From Salminus brasiliensis (Eukaryota; Chordata; Actinopteri; Characiformes; Bryconidae): a stretch of DNA of 64,000 bases. Shown here one piece after another: positions 40,531 to 52,000 of this stretch. Every line of letters starts with the position of its first letter. Position 1 is the first letter of the stretch. Under the pieces are notes generated by a model that saw only the letters and a program-made list of their open reading frames with translations, searched no databases and was not told where the DNA came from. The stretch lies in contig NC_132881.1 of NCBI RefSeq assembly GCF_030463535.1, positions 40,080,973 to 40,144,972 of the forward strand. Direction: 5' to 3'. A program made the translations under genes and the position numbers.

Positions 40531-41825
40531 CAGTGGGTGAAATATGTATTGAACATGTCACCAATTGTCTAAGTAAATATATATTTTAAAGGTGCTATTA
40601 ACATGAAATTCTTACCAGATCAAACCTTATATGCCCATAAAGTCCAAAAGTGTAATAATGGGAAATGACACAGGGGAAAAGTATTAAACACATGAAGAAA
40701 GAGGTGCACGAAACCAGGGAGAGTCATGACACCAGCTGAAATCTATCAGTAATTACAAAGCAATCCCGCCACTTAGTGCAAAGTAATATCAGCTGCTTCA
40801 ACTGATGGCCTATTAAAAAGGTGTCTCATTACCAAGGTGCCACACAAGAAACATCTCATGATGGGTAAAACCAGTGAGCTCTCTCAAGACCTTCACAACC
40901 ACAAATTTCTAAACTACTGAAGGTTCCAGTGAGCACTTCTGCACATAATCCATAATCCATTCTGCACAAAAGCCATTTCACCATAAACTGGCCACAAGCA
41001 GGTGCTCCCCACAAGATTTCAGACAGAGGAGTGAAAAGGATTATTAGAATAGTTGTCTAATAGCCATGAACCAACTGTGTAGGGTTACAGAAAGACCTGG
41101 AATCAGCAGGTACAATTGTTTTAAAGAAAAAAAGTAATGCATTCGACCACCATGGCACGCCCACCACGCTACACTGCTGAATAAAAAGCAGGTTGAAGCA
41201 TGTTCAAAGTTCAGTTTAACAACATTTAGACAAGTCTGTGAAATACTGGGAGAGTATATATTCTGGTCAGATGAGATTAAAATGTAACACTTTGGATGGC
41301 ATAATACACACCATGTTTGGAGGTTAAAAGGCCCTGTATATCACCCCAAAAACCATACCAACAGTGAAGTTTGGTGATGGGAACATCATAGTGTGGGGCT
41401 GTTTTTCAGCATATGGCTTTGGCACGCTTCATATAACTGAAGCAAGGATGAATGGACAAATGTACAGAGATAAAAATCTGCTGCCATGTACCAGAATGAC
41501 AAAGAGTGAGACAAGGGCAGACACAGCCAAGGAAACTCCCAACTGGTTTCAGAGAAAAAAAAGCTGCTAAAACGGCCCAGCCAATCACATACCTAAATCC
41601 AACTCAAAATCTATGGAAGGAACTAAAGCTCAGAGTTCATAGAAGGAGCCCACGCATCCTTTAGGGGTTTAAGAGAGTTTGTGTGGAAGAATGGGCCAAA
41701 ATCACTACTAGTTTCTCCATATGGTTTAATTTGACATCTGGTGAGAATGGCATGTCAGTAGCACCTTATAGAAATCTATTTACTTAGTAAACTGGTGACG
41801 TCTTCAATACGTATTTTACCTGCTG
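40531..41825 (+). mobile_element. Decayed Tc1/mariner element ('cagtgggtgaaatatgtatt' ends)
   Basis: The left terminus (40,531, after TA) reads 'cagtgggtgaaatatgtatt' and 'gaacatgtcaccaa'; the right terminus reads the inverted, diverged equivalent and ends at 41,825. At about 1.3 kb it is near full length. The plus-strand transposase is broken by stops and indels, but pieces remain, such as 'MKFGDGNIIVWGCFSAYGFG' at 41,364-41,423, the familiar 'GGGNVMVWGCFS' region. A relic, not active. Confidence 0.75.
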
Positions 41826-42079
41826 TGTGTCAAACATCATGAATATAGATTAGAAATGGAGGATAGAAGTTGATGGGGACAGGTCAGACAGGTGTATGTT
41901 GACTTTTCTTCATTAAGTTAGGAATTATGTCATCAGCTGTGGAGATTGTCCTCGTCGGTTGATTTTGATAGGCCTAAGCTTTGGTCAGTCAGTGTCCCTT
42001 ACTCTTTTAATCCCGTCTCTCAGACATATAGTGGTTCTTTTACTGGCACAACTTGGGTCCTCATGCTGACAAACAGCAA

Positions 42080-42330
42080 AAGCAGACTTGACCAAAAATA
42101 AAATCTAGTATCAGGACCATACACTGAATGCTGTCTTTCACCTGCACTACTGAAGTAACTTAACACCCCTGAGTAATCACATACACCTGTGAAGCCTCAT
42201 GTCCCAAACATTATAGTGCTATGAAACGGGGGCCTATGTATAAAAACGGCTGTATTTTCTACAGGGAAACTAAAATACAATAGTACACAGCCCCTGTAGC
42301 TAATCAAACATAAAATATAATATTCTAGTG
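42080..42330. mobile_element. Small Tc1-like relic
   Basis: The phrases 'tgtcccaaacattatagtgc' and 'ctatgtataaaaacggctgt' resemble the 3' non-coding part of a Tc1 family known to me from fish. No frame and no clear ends. Confidence 0.3.
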
Positions 42331-42911
42331 GATCAAATGTTTGGATACAAACAAAGTCAGGTCAGACTTGCAAAGTCAGAAGCCGGTACTTAGTAACCCT
42401 CCTTTGGCAGAAATTGCTCAGCTTGCATATGCTTTTTGTAGCAGCTAAACATAGTTTAGGCATTAGATGAACCGACACAAACTAAAGCTGTGGGAATGGC
42501 TTTCACAGTCCTCTGAGCACTGAAACGTCATAGAAACTTGGTGGACAGACCTTAAACAAAATGTGCCAGTAAAACGACCCACGCATTTTCAGAACCAGGC
42601 CTTCAGCAAGGACGAGGGGGGAAAATTTCAACTACAGGAACTGAAAGACTCTGCTGCTACAAAAAATGTCTGCAAGCCTTTCTGTGAAATGGGGGTTCTA
42701 CTAAGTCCAAACTCTAACATACCATATTCATTATTTAGAATTTACTAATGTTGTGAAAGACAGAGTAACTGTGCAATAGGACTTCCTGAAAGTCCTATTA
42801 CTGTCTGATTAGCTGCAAAAGAAATAAAAAAGAAAAAAAATCACAAAACAAAAAAAACAATAAAAATGTGTCATTTGGCCAAATGTGCCCAAACCATCAC
42901 ATATAACTATT

Positions 42912-43640
42912 TATACACTGAGCAATTTATTAGTCACACATGTTCACCTATTCATTCATGCAGTTATCCAATCAGCCAATTATGTGGCAGCAGTGCATAA
43001 AATAAGGCCAATATGAGCCAGCAGCTTCAGGTAATGTTCACATTCAACAGCTTTATGTGGACAGTCCAGGCTGATGGAGGTGGTGTAATGATGTGGAGAA
43101 TGATTTCTTGGCACACTTTGGGTTGTTAGTACTAATCAATCAAGGCTTGGATGCCTCAGTCTGAATATTGCTGCTGACTATGTGCATCCCTTCATGGCTA
43201 TAATTTACCCATGTTCTAATGGACTTCTTTGTTAGTATAGACCATGCCCATGGAGCTGGAACGGGCAGGTTAATTTAGAAGGTTTTTTAGGCATAGCAGA
43301 GACCCCCCAATAGCTGAGGTGAGCGATGGAGAGGAAGGGAGGAGATGTTTGGAGATGGGTGTGGGTGTGAAAGGAGGGTTTATATAGGGATGAGGAACAG
43401 GAATTGGTGCATGGTCCATCTCCCAAAAGTGAGTTACCAAATGCCATAACTCCATAACTCCACTTCCAGCATAATAAAGCACCATATCACAAAGCAGTTG
43501 ACTCAAACTGGTTTCATGGACATGACAAAGGGTTCAGTGTTTTTCAGTGACTTTCTCACAGTCACAGGATCTGAATCTAATAGAACACTTTTGGGATGGG
43601 GTAACTGAATTATTCTCTATATGCCACAGTACTCACTGAT
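42912..43640 (+). mobile_element. Tc1/mariner relic with an internal insertion
   Basis: The left end 'acactgagcaatttattagt' is typical of one fish Tc1 family. Translated plus-strand fragments match Tc1 transposase: 'LWTVQADGGGVMMW' near 43,055 and, after a gap, 'FQHNKAPYHKAV.SNWF' near 43,462-43,515 and 'DLNLIEHFWDGV' near 43,570-43,605. Between about 43,225 and 43,455 the frame is split by unrelated sequence. A non-functional relic. Confidence 0.6.
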
Positions 43641-44790
43641 TCCACAGCTCTGCTTCTGAATTAGTCTCAGTGTATTTTTAGTGTATTTTTTTTAGTACAT
43701 TCTAAGTGCAATTACCAACTGCTTTTACCAACATACAGTCTCATGCAAAAGTACATTTGTCTAAGTAAAATAAAAGAACATATCCTCTCCGAGAAATAAA
43801 CTGACAAAATGTAATGTTTTGCATGTTTTAGACATGCAAAATCCAATTTCTGAATTAAACATAAAAATACAATATAATATGTAATATGCCATTCCCTTTT
43901 CCCAGTATGCTTCAATATGTGCAGACGTCCTCTGTGGAAATTGTGAACCTATTTTCACTTCAACAACACATTTAATCTGGATTTCCAACTTTTTCATAAG
44001 ACTGTAAATGTGAAAGCAAATGTCAAAACATTTGCAGCCTTGGTTGAGGGAGCTGTCAGCGTCCAAAAGAACAGTTTTAGAAACTCGGTCATAAAAAATT
44101 CATTAAAACACTGTAAAGCAAATGTTTTAGATGCACACAGAACATTTCCATCAACATATTGCACATTTTAGGGCTTTTAGTATTTCTGAATCAATATTTC
44201 GACCACTGGCAAGCATCCTTCTCAATAAATGCCCGATAAAATTCTCAGATCTTAAAAGTGCCTGACTCTAATTATATACTTTCAGTCCTAGTACAGCATG
44301 ATAATCCTCAACTTAACCTTTCAGAATTCTGAAATCCTCAGTTATTCTTGCATGCTGACTTACTCACAAACTAGTCAGTGCCTGCACACAGCCTCCAAAT
44401 GCAACCATGCTAAGGCAAGCAGCAGTGACAAAAAAAGAGAAAAAAAGACAAGAGAATCAAACCACATCCAAAGGACACAATAAAAACATAAGCAAGGACC
44501 GCCATGCACACACTCAAAAAACACAAATTCACTACATCCTAAAGTATCTACTGGAACATGGATTAAAAAAGCGATTATAAAATACACACATACGCTTGGT
44601 GCAAAGTGACTGGTGATTTGCCAAAAATGTTTGACTGTAGAGAGTTGAGATTTGACAGAAGGAGGTAGCTCACAATAATATCAGCCAGTCTGTCAGCACC
44701 ACTGAGGCTATGAAATAAATACTGTCAAGCTGGTTTTGATGGCGGTCATGAAACCTAGATGAGACCTAAAAGAAGCATGATCAGGACTGT
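43641..44790. other. Intergenic, nothing recognised
   Basis: AT-rich sequence between transposon relics. No gene, terminus pair or known repeat could be identified. Confidence 0.4.
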
Positions 44791-44799
44791 TCGGCTTCA

Positions 44800-45225
44800 T
44801 CTTTACAAACTGTGCAACGAGACAACGCGAAGCATCTAGACTTCATCTAGAACAAGCTTCCCCTGGGTGTCTGAACAGCCAAGTTACTAGTAGTCTTCGA
44901 ACCTTGACCAAAGACCCATCTCTATAAGAGCACTTAACTGAGCACTAATCTTGCACTTATTTAAGGCTTGTGGTTGCACTTAATTGTATTTAGAAATCAG
45001 GCATAGTAAATTTTTGTAGCTGTTAGATATTGTCCTTTTTTGTATCTTTGCATCAGCACTTTTAGATTTTGCATTTTGATATCTCTACACTCAAAGGCTT
45101 CTTTTGACTCTAGCCTACTCACTCTAGAAAGGCCTGTTTTCCGAGTGGCATTTAAGCATTCTTGTAAGCCGCTTTGGACAAGAGCATCTGCTAAATGCTA
45201 CAAATGCAATGTAAATTGAATCAGT
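44800..45225 (+). repeat. LINE-like 3' tail
   Basis: The end 'gtaagccgctttggacaaga' followed by 'gcatctgctaaatgctacaa' is the conserved tail of fish L2/CR1-type LINEs and their SINE partners. The preceding 300 bp has the T-rich character of such 3'UTRs. No reverse-transcriptase frame is seen. Confidence 0.45.
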
Positions 45226-45245
45226 CAGCCGCAAAGACGTGTCTT

Positions 45246-45861
45246 TGGCTACATTCACATTACCAGGATAAAGTGATCAGATTTTTTGCCCTAATATCAC
45301 ACAGATCTGACATGTCAAATCCGATCTTATAACCTCCCGAGACCCGGACTTTTGCTTGGTGTGCATTTTTAGGATTAGTAGGACCTAACAAGTCTAGTAA
45401 TTAGTCTTTGTACAGAAAGTCGATTTTGCAAAACACAATGTGAGACCAAAGGGTCAAAGTAAAAAAAAAAGTATCATGATGGAGAGAAGCAGAAATGTAA
45501 TGTCCCCATATGAGGACATTACACTTACAAAGAGGTTAAATCAGATTTGAGTCATATTCATATGTGGTTCTAGATCAGATATTTATCTGATTCATTGGTA
45601 TGCAACATGACTGTGAACGGTCAGATTGGATTTCATGAGTCTTCTTGCCTGCACATGTGCATTTAGTGCTGTCATCATCAGCCAGCACCGGCAGCCTGAC
45701 AAAACAACGATGTAGGTGACGTGCATAAACGCATCAATATGTGCATTACAGACAGACACAGCTCACTTGCTTTTATGAATGTGAACTGTCAAGATGGCCA
45801 AAATCCAGTCTGAGCAAAAAATCTGAATTGACTAATGAAGCTTGTAATGTGAACATAGCCT
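45246..45861. mobile_element. MITE with 'ggctacattcacatta' ends, split by a nested element
   Basis: The left end 'ggctacattcacatta' (about 45,247) and the right end 'taatgtgaacatagcc' (about 45,845-45,860) are inverted with two mismatches. The two halves are separated by another element (45,338-45,540). The outer element is non-coding; a short open frame at its right end is not a gene. Confidence 0.6.
45338..45540. mobile_element. Nested short element (family R3)
   Basis: It begins 'aacctcccgagacccggac' and ends 'gaggtta', short inverted ends. A copy of its first 40 bp, in the opposite orientation, is at 50,727-50,770 next to the intact Tc1. It interrupts the MITE at 45,246-45,861. Its central 'cccatatgaggacatta' gives it a stem-like character. 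Confidence 0.55.
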
Positions 45862-46075
45862 TTGGTATTTGGACCCTTTTTGGACCCAATGAAAGGCTGG
45901 ATTCTAAATGTTCTGAAAGAATCGTGTCAAAACATGTAGCATTTGTCGTTGTGTAGATTTGGATAGAAATTTGTTCTGGTTTTGGTTTGTTCTGGTTTTG
46001 GTTTGAAATCTTGGTGGTCTTTACCCTCTGAAGACCACCACCCTTTTTGTCACCTTTTTCTGCACTATTCTTTTT

Positions 46076-49000
46076 CTAAACTTCGTCTGGGTCTAGCCCA
46101 TTGCTAAGGCGCTTCGCTGAGCCATTTGCTGGTTGGTTGAGGTTGACCATCTCCTGTGATAACTGGCCAAGTGTTTCCTTATCCCGAACCTCCTTTTCTT
46201 TAATGAGCTGTCTGCGGTGATAAAACAGGTATCCTGGCAACAAGAAACCCGTCAATGAGAAGAGAAGCAGCCCAAGGTTGATCTGTTGATTGGAGAGAAA
46301 GATAAGAAGGCTGTGATTTGCGTTCATACCATGTTTAACGCTTCATACTTTCTTTTAGTTCTGAAAAAGACCTTTCCAAGAACGTATTTGAAAGTCAAGC
46401 AAATATGTTAATGTGTGTTTTTGCATGTATATGTATCTCACCCAGTAAGGGTCTCCCTGGAGTGGACCCAACATGCAGACGAAGAGTGGTTGTTGGAGCA
46501 GGGCAAACAGAGCGCTCACTAAAGACTGCAGGCCCGTCAGAGTGCCAAAGTGGTTAGATGGATATCTGGCCACCATGAAAAAAAAAATTTTGCACATCTA
46601 TAATAAATTCTTATTTAAATGAAGGGAACAGTGACTGCTAAGCGGTACATGTGCATATCTGAAATCATTCAAATCTGATGTATAAACTGAATGAAAATGT
46701 TGACAAATGACAAATAGAGGCCTCTGTTTGTACTGCTATTGCCACACTGTGGTGACGTTCTAAGGTAGCACTGGAAGGTAGTCCTATAAAAAACAAGCAG
46801 ATCAGTAAAGCTGTTCTCTTAAAATGCTGAAAATAATAAGATTGGTCTGCATTATTATTAATAGTATGAGGTTGGTCAGGATGCAACATTTTATGCATAG
46901 TAAAAACATTTAAGGTCTGGCCAACTTAAAATGATGAAATAACTGATTACACAGCGTTTTCATCAGATAATTTTAGTTAGTTTAGCTAACTAACATTTTT
47001 TAGTTCTACATCTCAGTGTGATCCACAATACATATGGAGTTCACACATCAAAGAACATCAAAAACAAAGTAAATGAGCTGCAGCTGACACTGCTAAAATA
47101 GATGTTCAGTCTGTGTTCTTCTCCCTCAATTTGTTTACTGTTTGTTCCCATCTGCAGATTAGGACTACCTCTATCACGTGAAGCCTGGAAGGATTTTGAC
47201 AACAGGGTGCAGAGCCCTTGCTGAGATGTGAACTTATGATCTAGTCACACTTGATGAACAGGCAGTTAGACTGTTGTGCCACTCTGTGAAATGACACTAC
47301 ATAAAAGCACGTTCTGAGTAAATGTACCTTTCTGTTCTTTCTTAGCTATTCTTAGATATTTCCATTATATTTATAGATCTAAAGTGGCACAAATGTCTAA
47401 CTTAGTGCTAATTCAAGTAACCTTGTTAGTCGCTCTGGATAGGAGCTTCAGCTAAATACCATAACTCACAGACTAAAATACTTAAGCAATTTCAGCTGCA
47501 GCTCATTTCCCAATGTGTTAGACCAAACTGCAGAACTAAACCACTTAAATTAGGAGAGATTTTAAGTGACCTAAATCAAAATATATACTGCAATGAGCTG
47601 GCCTGTCTTTTAATAAACTAAACTGCAGTGCAAGTTTGGCAGGATCCAGAAGATTTCACTATGTTTATCGCAGTTCTACTCAGATACAGACAAAATACTC
47701 ACACTGCAGCATAAAGCCCTCCACAGCAGGAGTGAATAAAACCTCGCACAGCAGTGTGAAGGATGAAGGACACCACCTAAGACATGGAAAAAGGAGTTAG
47801 AATGCACCAGTTTAAAATGCAACATTTCACATAAGATCAAACTTGATGCATATTTATAAATGGCTTATAACAAAAACAATGTGTATTTGTGCATGTATGT
47901 GTTCTTCACCTGCACAGGCAAGTTGTCTATTAAGGAGATGATTCCAAATCCAACCAGCAATAGGTTAGTAAAGATGAAGGCTCTGATTGCATTGGCGAGC
48001 TTCTGGATCTTTCTGTCTCTCTTCAGGGGCCTGAGAAAGATGTTAGACATGCTGACAATGATGGAATAAGGGAAATAATATGATAATAGAGAATAGAGTC
48101 ATTTAATGTTTCTCTCTCCTTCTCCGTCCATCACCTTTTCTCTCCATCTGCTATGCTCTTCTTCTCCTCCTCCTCACACTCTTTCATTCTCCAGTCCATG
48201 ATGTAGCCAATGAGAGGGCAGGACACCAAACACAGCAGCTGCAGAGTGCCGAAGACTGACGAGTAGAAACTTACTGAGGAAACACACACACACACGTTCA
48301 CACAAAGAAACTCAACTCACAGTTACATCCATCATAACAACGTTATGTTATTCAGCAGGGTATATCTGTTAATGCACAATTTGTTGTGGTCAACATCTAG
48401 TCCTTCTTCAATCATCAGTGACCACAGGACCCCTGCATGCAATGACACAGATGCATGTAATTAACTCCAGCACCTCAACTGAGCCAGCTGAGCACACCAC
48501 CACCATGTCAGCATCATTGCTGTCCTGAGAATGGTCCACTACCCAAGTAACATCTGGTCTTATGGTGGTCTCATCCCATTGATGGATGGTGTAGAAGGTA
48601 GCTGACAAATTGTGCAGCAACAGATGGGCTACAGTCAGTATGTCTACAAAGTGCCTATATGGTAGGTGGAACGGACAGAATTGCCAGTAAGTGTAAGTAT
48701 GTGATCGAAATAACAAATCTTTCGTACCTTGTTCTTCTGCTTCTAACACCAACTGTTCTGGAGCTGAATCAGAAAGAAATCAGAGCAGTCTATTAGCACA
48801 CATGCCCACATACATACCAGCAAACCGTCTGTACTGGTCACTGTGGTCTAAAAAACACTGCTTAGTCACTAAGACTTATGATTTATTCTCAGCAACACAA
48901 CATCCATCTATAGACAGCAGTCCACAGGAGAACAGCAGTGTGCTTCATGCTGAGTTGGAAGGAATGCTTAGTCCTTCTGTCCCAAACTATAAAGAGAGAT

Positions 49001-52000
49001 TCCCCAATGTTACTATCCTCACTGATCTCAGTATTACAATATTACAGGACTGTGTGTATATATACAGTGCCCTCCATAATTATTGGCACCCCTGGTTAAG
49101 ATGTGTTCTTTGGCTTCTAATAAATTGAGTTTTTTTCTAAATAATATAGGACCACGATGGAAAAAAAGAGTAAAATCCAACCTTTAACTCAAGTGAATTT
49201 ATTCAGTAGGAAAAAAATCCCACATTAAGAAATAATTGTTTAACATCAAATCATGTGTGCCACAATTATTGGCACCCCTGATGTTAATACTTTGTACAAC
49301 CCCCTTTTGCCAACAAAACAGCACCTAATCTTCTCTTATAATGTTTCACAAGATGGGAGAATACAGATAGAGGGATTTTTGACCATTCCTCTTTGCACAA
49401 TCTCTCTAAATCATCCAGCGACCTGGGTCCTCTCCTCTGCACTCTCCTCTTCAGCTCACCCCACAGGTTTTCAATGGGGTTGAGGTCTGGGGACTGATAT
49501 GGCCATGGGAGGAGCTTGATTCTGTGTGTGGTGAACCATTTCTGTGTACATTTGGCCATATGTTTTGGGTCATTATCTTGCTGAAAGACCCAGTGACGAC
49601 CCATCTTCAGCTTTTGGGCAGAAGCCACCCGATTTTGTTTTAAAATGTCCTGGTATTTCAAAGCATTCATGATGCCATGCACCCTAACAAGGTTCCCAGG
49701 GCCTTTGGAAGAGAAACAGGCCCACAGCATCACTGATCCTCCCCCATATTTCACAGTGGGCATGAGGTGCTTTTCTGCATACTTGCATTTGTTGCCAAAA
49801 AGCTCTATCTTAGTTTCATCTGACCAAAGCACACGGTCCCAGTTGAAGTTCCAGTACTGCTTAGCAAACTCCAAACGTTTGCGTTTATGATTGTGAGTGA
49901 GAAAAGGTTTTTTCCGTGCATGCCTCCCAAACAGCTTGTTGGCATGCAGATAGCGCCTGATGGTTGTTTTGGAGACTTTGTGACCCCAAGAAGCTACCAT
50001 TTGTTGCAATTCTGTAACAGTGAGCTTTGGAGACCTTTTTATTTCTCTTATCATCTTCCTCACTGTGCGTGGGGGCAAAATAAACTTGCGTCCTCGTCCA
50101 GGCTTGTTTACCACTGTTCCAGTTGTTTTAAACTTCTTAATTCCTCTGACAGTAGATATGGACAGGTGGAGGTGAGTGGCTATTTTCTTGTAGCCATTGC
50201 CTAACTTGTGGAGGTCAACACACATCTGCCTTACTTGAATGGTATGTTCCTTTGTCTTTCCCATGTTGAAGAGAAATGGCCTCTGTGTCACGTCATATTT
50301 ATACCCCAGGGAAACAGGAAGTTGTGAATTACTAATTAAATGTTCCTACATACTCTGATCAACTTCGTAAACTACTGTAGAATTGACAGAAATACTTTAA
50401 TTACATTTATTTCCTAAGAAATGTTAGGGGTGCCAATAATTGTGGAACAGGTGATTTTATGAAAAATTATTATTTCTTAGTCAGGGATTTTTTTTTTCCC
50501 CCTTAAAATTCACTTGAGTTAAAGGTTGGATTTTACTCTTTTTTTCCATCGTGGTCCTATATTATTTAGAAAAAAACTCAATTTATTAGAAGCTAAAGAA
50601 CACATCTTAACCAGGGGTGCCAATAATTATGGAGGGCACTGTATATATATATATATATATACTTTATTATACTTATATAAGTATAAAAAAGTATTACAAG
50701 TCCAACTAATCGCAAATAGGAGAATTTAAAAATGCACACCAAGCAAAAGTCCGGGTCTCAGGAGGTTAATCTTGCCCTGGGCCTCACAGGAAGTCTTCAG
50801 TCTTCAGGCTTATTTCTGACTAAGACATTCTTCATACACCTGCCTATGAATCAGTAAGGGGAGTGGAAAGCTCACCATTGGGGTCTCCATGGGTTACCAG
50901 AAACTCCAGCATCTTGTTCATGGCTCCCATATAAAAGATAATGCGAAGCTGAGTCATGGGCATGGTGATCAAAGTCCACAAGAAGATGGCCGAACACACA
51001 GAGCGGCGGAATGGTGGTGAGCCTGTACACACACACACGCACACGCAGACACACACAAAAATATGCAACAATTAAAACAGGCACTCACTAATTTGCATAT
51101 TTCAACACAATTAACACGTAAATGGTTTTCTCTTCATGTCCGAACAAAGTCTCAATGTACAGCAAATCTATATTTTTTTTTTTCAGTTTATTTCACAAAC
51201 ATGTTTGTATGAGTGTGAGAGAAAAAGACAGAAAGAGAGACCCACCCTGGCTCTGTGTGGCTACGCCATTGCTGTGTATGTGTTCATCAGAAAGCTCTTT
51301 ATTCGAGATTTCCTGTTCTTCAGTGGTCACATGACTGTTGCAGCGATCTTCTGTCACCTTGTGATCCATTACTAGACTATTTAGCTTCACATTTTTACTG
51401 TCAGAGAAAGAGAGAGATAGAAATGAGAGAGACATGAGACACGAGAGAGACAAAACATCATCATCACTCTTAAAAGTAAAGGTGGTAAAAAGATTTCTTT
51501 ATGTGATGCTGCAGAAGAGCCATTTTAGTTCCATAAAGAATAATTTATTAAAAGAGATGTGGGTGTGAAGAACATTTACTTTGGTAACTTTTGAAAGGTT
51601 CTTCAAACTCTTCTTCAATCTCTTTTACAACCATGTTTTTCTTTGTTCAATTGCTTAAATAACCCTTTATACCTTTAATTTTTAAGAGTGTGGGCTTATA
51701 AGTTAATACTTTTTGTATGTTCAAAAACAGTACTGTTTATAAACAATATATATATTGTTTCACTTTTTTGTAGATGCCCCACCGCTACACTACACTGTTG
51801 ACAGTCTCCTGGAGTAGACAATTTTGATGAAAACAGTTGTTCACAGAAAGTAAAATGGATTGATGGTACATGTTGGTGTGCTTTTTACATGGGAGCGTAA
51901 AATCGCCTCTCATCGGGTTACACCAGGGATTTATTTTAATGACAAGTGTAAACGCGGCCAAAGTAGATCCAGATACTATCCAGGTGTAAACTGGCACCTT

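Noticed and set aside
43044-43605. Considered as an expressed, domesticated transposase gene
   Set aside because: The frame is broken by stops, indels and an insertion; no splice structure restores it.
49645-50204. Plus-strand open frames across the Tc1 transposase
   Set aside because: Antisense shadows of the intact minus-strand transposase.
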